From positions 2,036,001-2,100,000 of the forward strand of contig NZ_CP018061.1 in assembly GCF_002813755.1 (NCBI RefSeq): DNA of 64,000 nt, in the 5' to 3' direction. Each line of letters starts with the position of its first letter. Position 1 is the stretch's first letter. The DNA comes from Enterococcus mundtii (GTDB lineage: Bacteria > Bacillota > Bacilli > Lactobacillales > Enterococcaceae). This document shows positions 50,838 through 58,450 of the stretch, in pieces. The notes under the pieces are model-generated. The model was given only the letters and a program-made list of their open reading frames with translations, made no database searches and was not told the origin of the DNA. The position numbers and the translations under genes were made by a program.

Positions 50838-50911
50838 AAGGGTTGACCCCTTGGACTGGTTCGGAAACTTCCCAGGATAAAAAACTAAGTGTCTCTAAAG
50901 AAAGGAGATTG
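50838..50911 (+). promoter_or_regulatory. PreQ1-I-like riboswitch with ribosome-binding-site hairpin
   Basis: The aptamer (50855-50889) has P1 CTGG/CCAG, a loop TTCGGAAACTTCC, and the tail GGATAAAAAACTAAG; the A-rich tail ending AAAAAACTAA is the hallmark of class I preQ1 riboswitches. A hairpin CAAGGG/CCCTTG precedes it. Downstream, GTCTCT can pair with GGAGAT, burying the ribosome binding site of the nucleoside hydrolase gene, which suggests control of translation. The downstream genes (nucleoside hydrolase, ECF transporter) fit salvage of queuosine precursors. Confidence 0.75.
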
Positions 50912-50917
50912 GAAATA

Positions 50918-51892
50918 ATGCGAAAAGTTATTATTGATTGCGATCCCGGTATCGATGATACATTAGCGCTATTGTTTGCATTAAAATCACCAGAAATCGA
51001 AGTTGTCGCAATCACCACCGTTTGTGGAAACGTCCCCGTACATTTGGGAACTGAAAATGTGATCCGTTGTTTGGAACGTTGTGACCGTTTAGACATCCCT
51101 GTCTATCAAGGTTCTGCAACACCACTCAACACGCCATTTATCAGCGCTCAAGATACTCATGGCATGGACGGTCTAGGGGAAACGAACTTCCCATTAGTAA
51201 CAGACAAACAAGCCGAAACGATCCACGCTGTTGATTTTTTAGCGAGTTATTTTGCTGAACAAAAAGATACTTCACTGATCGCGTTAGGGCCACTAACAAA
51301 TATCGCTTCTGCTTTACAAAAGAATCCACAAATAGGCAAACACATGGATCGATTTGTTTCGATGGGTGGCACGTATAAAAGCCACGGCAATTGTTCACCT
51401 GTAGCAGAATACAATTACTGGTGTGACCCTGATGCCGCAGCTTATGTATTTGAACATCTTGGTCAAATGATTGAGATGGTTGGTTTAGACGTGACACGAG
51501 AAATCGTCTTTACACCAACGATCCTAGAATATTGTTGCCAACTCGCGCCCGAAGAAGGCAATTATTTAAAAGCAATCACACGCTTTTACTTTGACTTTCA
51601 TTGGCAACAAGAACGCGTCCTAGGTTGTGTCATCAATGACCCTTTGGCAGTTGCGTATTTCATCGATGAACAACTATGCCAAGGATTCACTAGCTATACT
51701 GCTGTTGAAACACAAGGCATCAGCCGCGGACAAACCTTGGTTGATCGTTATGATTTTTGGCAGAAAAAACCAAACAGTCTAATCATGACAGATGTCGACA
51801 CCTCTCTTTTTTTCCGGAAGTTTTTAGCCGTTCTTTTACATGCACAAGAAGAATTGATAAAAAATGATCTGGAAAGATTAAAGATAGGATGA
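50918..51892 (+). CDS. Inosine-uridine-type nucleoside hydrolase, probable queuosine salvage enzyme
   Basis: A 324-residue enzyme with the calcium-binding N-terminal motif DCDPGIDDTLALLFAL (about 6-21), GMDGLGETNFP and the C-terminal DPLAVAYF (about 248-255) that completes the metal site. Family members cleave the N-glycosidic bond of nucleosides. A preQ1-type riboswitch controls it and an ECF S component follows by 6 bp, so I infer it frees queuine from queuosine, like QueK of C. difficile. Ordinary purine or pyrimidine nucleoside cleavage remains possible. AAAGGAG lies 9 nt before the ATG. Confidence 0.85.
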   Translation: MRKVIIDCDPGIDDTLALLFALKSPEIEVVAITTVCGNVPVHLGTENVIRCLERCDRLDIPVYQGSATPLNTPFISAQDTHGMDGLGETNFPLVTDKQAETIHAVDFLASYFAEQKDTSLIALGPLTNIASALQKNPQIGKHMDRFVSMGGTYKSHGNCSPVAEYNYWCDPDAAAYVFEHLGQMIEMVGLDVTREIVFTPTILEYCCQLAPEEGNYLKAITRFYFDFHWQQERVLGCVINDPLAVAYFIDEQLCQGFTSYTAVETQGISRGQTLVDRYDFWQKKPNSLIMTDVDTSLFFRKFLAVLLHAQEELIKNDLERLKIG

Positions 51893-51898
51893 AAAAAG

Positions 51899-52477
51899 AT
51901 GACACAAAAGAAAATCACGACAAGAATGATCACAATCATGGCACTAAGTATCGGAATCAACTTTCTCGGTGGAACGATTGCTTTATGGCTCCGTTTACCG
52001 ATTTATCTTGATTCGATCGGTACGATTTTTGCAGGAGCTTTACTCGGACCAATTCCTGGGGTTTTGACAGGATTAAGTAGTAGCTTACTTAGTGGCGTGA
52101 CGATGGATATGTTCTCTTTGTATTATTCCCCGATACAAATCATCACTGGGTTATTAGCGGGGTTGATTTTACCACAGAAATTACAGGCCCAAGGTTTGAA
52201 GAGTAGACTTTCATTATTGGCATGGACGTTTGTCCTTTCAGCTCCTGGAACCATACTATCCTCGATCATCACGATCCAATTATTTGGTGGTATCACTTCA
52301 TCAGGTTCAAGTACCATTGTCCAACTTCTTTATGGATTAGGACTAAACCAAGCTGTAAGTGTCACGATTGTTCAAGCAGCGACAGATTATTTAGATCGGC
52401 TGCTATCGGTCCTTGTCGTTTCACTCGTTGTGTTGAAATTACCAAACCAAGTAGTGGCAAAGACAAGAAATCGTTGA
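51899..52477 (+). CDS. ECF transporter S component, probably for a queuosine precursor
   Basis: A 192-residue integral membrane protein with about six hydrophobic helices, starting MTQKKITTRMITIMALSIGI. The first cytoplasmic segment ends with AALSIGINFLGGT-type sequence (here MALSIGINFLGGT), as in ECF S components. No ATPase or T subunit is adjacent, so it would use the shared EcfAA'T module (group II). Its link to a preQ1-type riboswitch and nucleoside hydrolase suggests a QueT/QrtT-like importer of preQ1, queuine or queuosine. The substrate is inferred from context only. Confidence 0.8.
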   Translation: MTQKKITTRMITIMALSIGINFLGGTIALWLRLPIYLDSIGTIFAGALLGPIPGVLTGLSSSLLSGVTMDMFSLYYSPIQIITGLLAGLILPQKLQAQGLKSRLSLLAWTFVLSAPGTILSSIITIQLFGGITSSGSSTIVQLLYGLGLNQAVSVTIVQAATDYLDRLLSVLVVSLVVLKLPNQVVAKTRNR

Positions 52478-52514
52478 TGAATATTTGTACTATAGCTAAT
52501 CACTAAATGCAAAA

Positions 52515-52586
52515 ACCCGAACGTCGAATCAGTTTCTCTCATCTCTATGAGAAGGAACTGATCCATCGTTCGGGTATTGTTTTTTA
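52515..52586 (+). terminator. Strong bidirectional terminator after the ECF gene
   Basis: ACCCGAACG...ATCAGTT pairs with AACTGAT...CGTTCGGGT over two blocks, followed by TTGTTTTTT. On the minus strand an AAAA/TTTT end also follows. It separates the ECF gene from the convergent acetyltransferase gene. Confidence 0.85.
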
Positions 52587-52641
52587 TCCAAAAGTTTTTG
52601 TCTCTTGTTTGACTGAAAGAAACTTTCCTAAAGCCAGCATG

Positions 52642-53262
52642 CTATCGTTCCATCAACAAGGCACTATCCTGGACTTTAATATTTTTTTCTCGATCTTTAT
52701 ACGTAATCGGTCGGATCACTTTACACGGATTCCCTGCCGCGATCACATTTTCTGGTATATCTTTTGTTACGACACTTCCTGCCCCAATGATGCTATTTGC
52801 ACCAATCGTCACCCCTTGAAGAACATGGACTCCCGCTCCTAACCAAACTTTATCGCCAATATGGATCGGCTTCGCATAAACGACATGATCAGCACGTTCA
52901 AATGGATCTTCTGCATGATTGGCTGCATACAAACCAACCCTCGGCCCTACATAAACATCATTTCCGATCGTCACCTCATGACAATCAAGAATGATCATAT
53001 CATGGTTCAAATAAACATTATTTCCTATAGAAATGTTGAAACCAAACTCACATTGAAAATTCGACTCGATATAGACATTCTCACCCATTGAAGCGAATAG
53101 CGCCCGCAAAATGGGGTGTTTATAATGATTTTCTGAATTCACGAGAAAATTGTATCTCCTGCATTGTCTCAACGCATGATTTCGTGCGTGTACTACTTTA
53201 GAGTCCATATCATCGTATGGTAATCCTGTATTAGTTATCTGTTTCACATCATCTTCGCTCAT
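52642..53262 (-). CDS. Sugar O-acetyltransferase (LacA/Maa family)
   Basis: A 206-residue trimeric left-handed beta-helix enzyme. The N-terminal Mac domain (about 10-60) includes RCRRYNFL-like RQCRRYNFLVN. Hexapeptide repeats run from about 85 to 185, with VGLYAANHAEDP (catalytic His) and IGAGSVVTKDIPENVIAAGNPCKVI at the end. It acetylates the 6-hydroxyl of maltose, galactosides or similar sugars; which one cannot be told. A GGGGGAGAAAG site precedes the start. It is separate from the upstream toxin-immunity cluster by 100 bp. Confidence 0.92.
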   Translation of the reverse strand: MSEDDVKQITNTGLPYDDMDSKVVHARNHALRQCRRYNFLVNSENHYKHPILRALFASMGENVYIESNFQCEFGFNISIGNNVYLNHDMIILDCHEVTIGNDVYVGPRVGLYAANHAEDPFERADHVVYAKPIHIGDKVWLGAGVHVLQGVTIGANSIIGAGSVVTKDIPENVIAAGNPCKVIRPITYKDREKNIKVQDSALLMER

Positions 53263-53362
53263 CTTTCTCCCCCTATTATCTTATTTGCTTACATGTATTA
53301 TAACAGAGAGTCTATTTTCTATAAGGAAGAGAGATTTGTGAAAGATCGTGACGGTGTTTTTT

Positions 53363-53689
53363 CTAGTAATTGTTTTCCTGAATTCGCTCTATCTCTTTTC
53401 GATAGGATCTTGTTAATTCTTGCTCTTTTTCTTCTAATTGTCGTGCATAGTTTTGAGCCGTATGGATCAGTTTACGATCTATTGCCTCCATTTGATGAAA
53501 GAATTGTCGGTTATCCCAATGATCGTTCTTCGTCAAATACATGATTTTTTGTACCAATTGACCTGTTTCTTTCCTAAAGTTTACTAACTGATGATCGATT
53601 TCTTCTTGTTGACCGTGTATCTGACGTTTGTTTTGATAGAATTGCGCCTCTAAATCTTGTAGTTTACGTTGTTTCTCTACTGTCCCCAT
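53363..53689 (-). CDS. Coiled-coil protein at the end of the lipase-toxin cluster
   Basis: A 108-residue, almost wholly helical, charged protein (MGTVEKQRKLQDLEAQFYQN; EEKEQELTRSYRKEIERIQE) with heptad spacing and no membrane segment or signal peptide. It starts 3 bp after the preceding small gene and has GGGGG 6 nt upstream. In T7SS loci, small helical partners of the WXG100/LXG type escort effectors for secretion; the position suggests such a role. No family was recognised with certainty. Confidence 0.65.
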   Translation of the reverse strand: MGTVEKQRKLQDLEAQFYQNKRQIHGQQEEIDHQLVNFRKETGQLVQKIMYLTKNDHWDNRQFFHQMEAIDRKLIHTAQNYARQLEEKEQELTRSYRKEIERIQENNY

Positions 53690-53692
53690 TCT

Positions 53693-53986
53693 TTACCCCC
53701 TTTTCACAGGTGTGACCAATGTTGGTTGTTTCATTTGTTTGACATACTGTTCTGCTGCAACGGCACTTTCCCCTTCTAAAGCACCTTTTAAAGTAGACGG
53801 TAAGCCATTATTTGTTTGTTGATACATTCCTTCTGAGATCTCTTTTAGGGATTCGATCGAAGTTAACTTGGTCTGAGCGATGCGACTTTCCTTTGCAAGG
53901 ATCAGTGCTTGTATGGCTACTCGTTCCCGTTCCTTTTGTTCTTGTCCAAGTCTTTCAAGAAATTCTTGTAATTCTCTATCTTCCAT
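53693..53986 (-). CDS. Small helical protein, probable T7SS effector partner
   Basis: A 97-residue helical protein (MEDRELQEFLERLGQEQKER) ending KQPTLVTPVKRG. The middle has Ser/Thr-rich helix segments and short EGESAVAAEQYVKQM as in TIGR04197/DUF3130-like effector partners, but the match is only by feel. The start at 53986 follows AAAGGAG; it lies 13 bp after the toxin gene. With the next 108-residue gene it resembles the two small partners (TlaA1, TlaA2) of the staphylococcal lipase toxin TslA. Confidence 0.6.
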   Translation of the reverse strand: MEDRELQEFLERLGQEQKERERVAIQALILAKESRIAQTKLTSIESLKEISEGMYQQTNNGLPSTLKGALEGESAVAAEQYVKQMKQPTLVTPVKRG

Positions 53987-53999
53987 GGATAAACTCCTT

Positions 54000-55574
54000 T
54001 CACTTGTTTTTGAACAAATTATTTCCTGCTTGTCTGTCATACTCTGTAAGATGATTTGCTACTACCGCCAGTTTATTACTAAACTCCTCCAGCTTCTCTT
54101 TATATTGTTTCACTTGATTCGTATTTAATGCGGCTTGCCCGCTATCCCATAAATTATTTATTTCATATGGTGAAACCATCTCTTGTACTTCCCAATAAGT
54201 CAAATAGTTTTTGATTGCTCCCGCACCAGCCAATAGTTCTTTTGATATTGCCGTAATCTCATCTTCAGATTCTTTTTGTGCATTTTTAAAGATGATCTCG
54301 TACTCTTCGCCTATATTTTTCGCTTTTTGGATGATCGATTGAACTAACTCCGATTGTAAAGTGATTTTTTTAGAACCTGAAGCATTAGAAATTCTTTTAT
54401 GTAATTCGTTGACCGTCTCGTTCCATTCACTAGCAACTTTTGCCTCTGCAATAATCTTGGCATATTCTTTTTCGAAATCTTTATATTCTCCAGATAGCAA
54501 TAGTTTTATAACTTCGGTAAAAGATAACCCACCTTCTGGTTTTTCTTTTACTACACGAGTCAAATATTTATCGATCAAATGGGAAACCTTGATCCCCGCA
54601 GCAAAAATGTAGCCATGTTCCTTCAAATTAGCTTCCTGAAGTGTACCATCGGGATTTATTTGAAACTGTCCAAAGTCATGGCTAGAACCGTTTTGATCTT
54701 CCATATCAAACGTCGTGTTAAAAGATTTCGGTAGTAAGTAACGAACATTCCCGATTTCATCTACCCCAGACTTATTTCTATTCAACATGGAAACAATATC
54801 AAAAGCATTGACGTAATAGTCGATTTTCCCATGCTCTTCCAACTTCTGGATATTTTTTTGTGCCTGTTCCGACATTCTATTGATACTTTCACGTGCATCA
54901 GGGCCTTGAAACAAAACCACTTTGTCGATTTTCGCAATATCTTTTTCAGGAAGATTCGCCACAGCCTGAATCGACACCATCGTTCCCAGAGAATGACCTG
55001 TGACAGACATTGTAGCATGAGGTGCTTGTGTGGTCATTTCCGTTATCTTCTGGTGCATGGCTTGATTTGCTAATTTTGCTTGCGGAATATAAGCATTTTT
55101 TGTTGTAAATGCCTGGTTATTATGCCACCAGTCATTAAGATTCAAATTACTTGAAGAAATACCATCACTGCCTCTAGTAACAAAATAAGTATGCTTAGTC
55201 TCTATCGACAACTTAGGCGTATCCGTCACATAATAAGCATTGAATCCAGCTTTTTCATCCGTTAATAGACCTTGCTTATATGTGTTTTTTACATAGCTCT
55301 GTATTTCATAGCCTCCGTTTACTTTCGGGACTCGGATGTTTCCTAACTCCTTGACTGTTTTGACGGTGGTATCGGGTTGGAGGTAGACTGTACTTAAATC
55401 ATTTCCATGACCATCTTTTGCATTTGGGAAATTGAATTTAACAGAATTATTATTGTCTAGTTTCTTTTTTTTACTAAAGCTAAGCTCTTCATAAGGAAAG
55501 TTAATCTCACGACCTGTATAAGATCTTTGTGCAAAATTAGCATATATATTATTTGTATTTTCTAAATCAGACAT
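54000..55574 (-). CDS. Lipase-domain toxin with helical C-terminus (reverse-architecture T7SS effector candidate)
   Basis: A 524-residue protein without a signal peptide. The N-terminal part (about 1-335) is an alpha/beta hydrolase of the lipase type: nucleophile Ser195 in TGHSLGTM, with Asp259 (NAFDIVS) and His299 (SSHDFG) as likely triad members. The C-terminal part (about 350-524) is wholly helical, as in LXG-type targeting domains that normally sit at the N-terminus. This reversed order is known from TslA of S. aureus. The start at 55574 (MSDLENTNN) follows GAGGGAG and lies 8 bp inside the end of the preceding immunity-like gene. No T7SS core genes are in the window. Confidence 0.75.
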   Translation of the reverse strand: MSDLENTNNIYANFAQRSYTGREINFPYEELSFSKKKKLDNNNSVKFNFPNAKDGHGNDLSTVYLQPDTTVKTVKELGNIRVPKVNGGYEIQSYVKNTYKQGLLTDEKAGFNAYYVTDTPKLSIETKHTYFVTRGSDGISSSNLNLNDWWHNNQAFTTKNAYIPQAKLANQAMHQKITEMTTQAPHATMSVTGHSLGTMVSIQAVANLPEKDIAKIDKVVLFQGPDARESINRMSEQAQKNIQKLEEHGKIDYYVNAFDIVSMLNRNKSGVDEIGNVRYLLPKSFNTTFDMEDQNGSSHDFGQFQINPDGTLQEANLKEHGYIFAAGIKVSHLIDKYLTRVVKEKPEGGLSFTEVIKLLLSGEYKDFEKEYAKIIAEAKVASEWNETVNELHKRISNASGSKKITLQSELVQSIIQKAKNIGEEYEIIFKNAQKESEDEITAISKELLAGAGAIKNYLTYWEVQEMVSPYEINNLWDSGQAALNTNQVKQYKEKLEEFSNKLAVVANHLTEYDRQAGNNLFKNK

Positions 55575-55965
55575 GATGTTCTCCCTCATAATTTATTTTT
55601 TGACCATAATGTAAAGTTGACATATCAGGTATATTGTTTTTATTTAATTTTATATCAAGCCTGAAATCCATATTTGGCTTATTATTTACGAATCCAAAAA
55701 TTTGAATTTTTTTACCTGCACCACTAGGAAGACCATTTCCGATAACCACTTGATTAACATTGTTCCAATCATAATCAATCGCTGTTACTTTTTTACCTTC
55801 AGATTGGTTAATATATTCTGTCATTTTACTTTCATGCTCTTTCAAAAAAGCAATTTGGTTCTCTTTTTCTGTTGGTTGGCTCATTCTATTCACTCCTATC
55901 GTTATCAAAAGCACTAATAATACACCTATACTTACTGAAATCAACCATTTTTTCTTCTTTCCCAA
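55567..55965 (-). CDS. Immunity-like membrane-anchored protein, paralogue 1 (adjacent to intact toxin)
   Basis: A 132-residue protein: basic start GKKKKWLIS, one membrane helix (about 7-24), then an outside domain with the family motif PTEKENQIAFLKEHE, IDYDW, and VIGNGLPSGAGKK. No lipobox Cys. The frame starts at TTG (55963-55965), 8 nt after GAGGGG; no ATG is suitably placed. It overlaps the toxin start by 8 bp, so immunity and toxin are translated together. It is the likely cognate immunity protein; similarity to DUF1433 lipoproteins of staphylococcal lipase-toxin loci is suggested but unproven. Confidence 0.7.
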   Translation of the reverse strand: MGKKKKWLISVSIGVLLVLLITIGVNRMSQPTEKENQIAFLKEHESKMTEYINQSEGKKVTAIDYDWNNVNQVVIGNGLPSGAGKKIQIFGFVNNKPNMDFRLDIKLNKNNIPDMSTLHYGQKINYEGEHHV

Positions 55966-55984
55966 TTGATTATCCCCTCATTCC

Positions 55985-56370
55985 TAGCTCTCCTAATTTA
56001 TGTCTATGTTCTTTCTGACAAACTCTCGAAACTTTACCTAAACAGGTCCTTAAAACAAAACAACTTTATCGATTTTAGCAATATCATTTATTCGTGTACA
56101 TTTATTGGTATGTACTTTATTCCTCTGTTTACTTTTGGACCACATATTTCCCTAACTCTTTGACTGTTTTTACGGTAGCATCTTACCGTTATTGGGTAGC
56201 TTTGCTTCCTCATTAGTTACATCCCTATATTAATCAATCTCTTTAATAGCATAATCAAATTCCATTTAGTTCATACTAGTTAAATATTTTTAAATTGAAT
56301 TAGGCGAACTATTATAGCTGCTTCCGGCTAAATTGGTATAAATATTGTTGATATTCTCTACATTTCTCAT
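55985..56370 (-). pseudogene. Decayed toxin gene remnant 1
   Basis: Its first ATG overlaps the stop of paralogue 2 (ATGA). It reads MRNVENINNIYTNLAGSSYN, parallel to the toxin's MSDLENTNNIYANFAQRSYT, then meets a stop. Further on, DNA matching the toxin's GATACCACCGTCAAAACAGT region and then its GACAAAGTGGTTTTGTTT region (codons about 210-245) follows, with stops, frameshifts and an internal deletion. It ends at the start signal of paralogue 1. Confidence 0.75.
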
Positions 56371-56759
56371 AGAAGCATTCCCTTAATTCTAAAAGAATTA
56401 AAAGCAGTCATGCTTTCTATCACTGGCATTCTATTTGTTTTTTCAAGACTGAATTGTAAATAAAAACTGGAGTCAGGAATATGATTGAATTTTCCTTCAA
56501 TTGTGATTGCTTCTCCTGCCCCAAAAGGAAGTCCATTTCCAATCGTAATAACTTCTACACTTTCCCAGATATATTGAACGCTTGTGATTTTATCATTTTG
56601 TGACTTTACATATACGGTCATTTCTTTTTCATGTTCTTTCAAAAAAGCGATTTGTTTTTCTTTTTCCGTCGGTTCCATTATTTTTTTCATCCCTAACATG
56701 CCTAAAGGTACTAAGATAATAGTCAAACTTATTACAATAATTTTCTTCTTTTTCCTCAC
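56367..56759 (-). CDS. Immunity-like membrane-anchored protein, paralogue 2
   Basis: A 130-residue protein starting at GTG, 9 nt after AAAGGAG (VRKKKKIIVIS), with one membrane helix, the motif PTEKEKQIAFLKEHEKEM and VITIGNGLPFGAGEA. The last motif is nearly the same as in paralogues 1 and 6, so these form one subgroup. Its stop overlaps the start of a degenerate toxin copy, showing it once had its own toxin partner. Confidence 0.7.
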   Translation of the reverse strand: MRKKKKIIVISLTIILVPLGMLGMKKIMEPTEKEKQIAFLKEHEKEMTVYVKSQNDKITSVQYIWESVEVITIGNGLPFGAGEAITIEGKFNHIPDSSFYLQFSLEKTNRMPVIESMTAFNSFRIKGMLL

Positions 56760-56898
56760 ATATTTTTTCTCCTTTATGCTTTTACCTTTGTGAATCAATA
56801 GTTACAAGCATACTTATATTTTTGATCTTAATTTCTCTTCTTAATGGTCGATTAAGTGTGCTGACTATACCAAATTAAATGTTCATTTGTATTTCACC

Positions 56899-57273
56899 TT
56901 ACTCAAAGCTTTTTATTTTAGTAGGATTTGAAATATTATCGGGATAAATATATATTTCAAATCCATCAACCTTTTTATCTGTTTCATCAAAAAGATAGAT
57001 AGTAACAGCGATTGACTTACGACTAAACGCCATGCCCTGTACAACTCGAACTGTTTCCCAATCATACTCAATATTTTTAATTTGATATTTTTTTAAAATT
57101 ACGTAATCATTTCTTTCTTTCACATATTCCGTTATTTTTTTCTCGTGCTCTTTCAAAAAAGCGATTTGTCTTGCTTTTTCTGTTGGCTCATCTATTTTAT
57201 TCACACCTATTGTTGTAAAAAGGGCTAATAGTATGCCAATACTTACTGGAATCAGCCATTTTTTCTTTACCAA
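56899..57273 (-). CDS. Immunity-like membrane-anchored protein, paralogue 3
   Basis: A 124-residue protein with TTG start after AGAGG (VKKKWLIPVS), one membrane helix, PTEKARQIAFLKEHEKKI and IEYDWETVRVVQGMAFS. It ends with YPDNISNPTKIKSF, close to the end of paralogue 6 (DPDNINRPKKIEKM). It lacks the GNGLP motif. About 140 bp separate it from paralogue 2, with no clear toxin remnant in between. Confidence 0.68.
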   Translation of the reverse strand: MVKKKWLIPVSIGILLALFTTIGVNKIDEPTEKARQIAFLKEHEKKITEYVKERNDYVILKKYQIKNIEYDWETVRVVQGMAFSRKSIAVTIYLFDETDKKVDGFEIYIYPDNISNPTKIKSFE

Positions 57274-57284
57274 TTCATTATCCT

Positions 57285-57531
57285 CTCATCTCTTGGTCGT
57301 CCAAGTTTTTGAAATCTTTTTTGGTATGGATTTTCACGTAAATTTATACTTCATATCTTCCCATTACTTTTGATACTGGTATTGCTCCAAATTCTTTAAC
57401 TCCTTTCACACATTAGCATCGGGTTAGAGGGAAACTGTGCTTACAGGTTTTTCATAAACAGGTTTTTCATAACCATCTTTTGCATTTACAAAATTAGCAT
57501 GAATGGTATATGAATTATCTAAGTTAGCCAT
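57285..57531 (-). pseudogene. Decayed toxin gene remnant 2
   Basis: It begins 8 bp inside the end of paralogue 4, exactly as the intact toxin overlaps paralogue 1. DNA matches the toxin around AATGCAAAAGATGG, CAACCCGAT and AAGGAGTTA, interrupted by stops. It then jumps to sequence matching the toxin's codons for QKNIQKLEE and ends at the GAGAGG start signal of paralogue 3. Confidence 0.7.
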
Positions 57532-57928
57532 CATCTAGTTCCTCCATTGCTTCTTCAAAATCATTGGTCGCTATCTCTTCTATCTTAGTAGGTTTTTTTA
57601 AGTTATTTGGTAAAACTTGAATTGCTCCGCCATCTATTTCATTTTTATCAATACTATATAATTCAATATCAACTATGTACATTTTTGGGGTAAAAGCTCC
57701 GCTATCCTCTATCCTAAATGATTCCCAATCATATTTAATAATGGCTATCTTGATTTGTGAGTTTCTCTCTTTAATGTACTTGGTTAAGTCTTCTTCATGC
57801 TCTTTCAAAAAAGCAAGCTGTTTTTCTTTTTCTGTTGGCGCATTCATTTTATTCATACCTATTGTTGTAAAAAGTGTTAATAGTAAACTTACACTCACCA
57901 GAATCAACCATTTTTTCTTTCTTCCCAA
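57524..57928 (-). CDS. Immunity-like membrane-anchored protein, paralogue 4
   Basis: A 134-residue protein with TTG start 8 nt after GAGGGG (GRKKKWLILVS), one membrane helix, PTEKEKQLAFLKEHEEDL, IIKYDWESFRIEDSGAF and an acidic end (EEAMEELDDG). The middle and end differ from the other paralogues, suggesting a different toxin specificity. Followed by a toxin remnant. Confidence 0.7.
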   Translation of the reverse strand: MGRKKKWLILVSVSLLLTLFTTIGMNKMNAPTEKEKQLAFLKEHEEDLTKYIKERNSQIKIAIIKYDWESFRIEDSGAFTPKMYIVDIELYSIDKNEIDGGAIQVLPNNLKKPTKIEEIATNDFEEAMEELDDG

Positions 57929-57997
57929 TAGATTATCCCCTCATTTTTTTATAAAGATTCATAAGCAAAACTATTTAGTTTTACTTTGTGCAACCTT

Positions 57998-58033
57998 CGA
58001 AATCAATTTACATAAACATTTAAATTGATTTCG
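57998..58033. repeat. 13-bp perfect inverted repeat between paralogues 5 and 4
   Basis: CGAAATCAATTTA (57998-58010) and TAAATTGATTTCG (58021-58033) flank 10 nt. There is no T run after it on the minus strand. It could be a processing or attenuation hairpin in the operon, or an operator. Confidence 0.6.
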
Positions 58034-58066
58034 AGATTTGTGATTTATTTACATCATTCAAAGTGT

Positions 58067-58450
58067 TTATTCTAGAATAACATTCGTAGTCCACATATCA
58101 TTTATAGTAGAATACTCTTTATTTACATCAATGATCAGAGTATTTCCTTTATAAAAGTAGTTTTCTTCACTACTTTTTTTCTTATCTATAACATCAAATT
58201 TGATCGCTAACATTGGACTTGTGAGTGCCATACTTTGACTACATTCTACTGAATCCCAATCATATTTGATTTCGATTTCTGAATGACTTTCTTGTTTTAT
58301 ATACTTAGACATTATTTCTTCCTGTTCTTTTAAAAAAGCGATTTGTTTTTCTTTTTCCGTCGGTTCCATTATTTTTTTCATTCCTAACGTTCCTAAAAGA
58401 ACTAGAGTAATAGTCAAACTAACTACAATAATTTTCTTCTTTTTCCTCAC
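58067..58450 (-). CDS. Immunity-like membrane-anchored protein, paralogue 5
   Basis: A 127-residue protein starting at GTG (VRKKKKIIVVS) 8 nt after GGGAG, with GTGA overlap to the stop of paralogue 6. One membrane helix, PTEKEKQIAFLKEQEEIM, IKYDWDSVECSQSMALTS. The N-terminal helix is almost the same as that of paralogue 2 (SLTI-LV-LG-LGMKKIMEPTEK), while the outer domain resembles paralogue 3, suggesting past recombination between copies. Confidence 0.7.
   Translation of the reverse strand: MRKKKKIIVVSLTITLVLLGTLGMKKIMEPTEKEKQIAFLKEQEEIMSKYIKQESHSEIEIKYDWDSVECSQSMALTSPMLAIKFDVIDKKKSSEENYFYKGNTLIIDVNKEYSTINDMWTTNVILE

Noticed and set aside
57998..58033. CRISPR-like repeat
   Set aside because: Only one inverted repeat, with no repeated spacer pattern; no CRISPR array was seen anywhere in the window.
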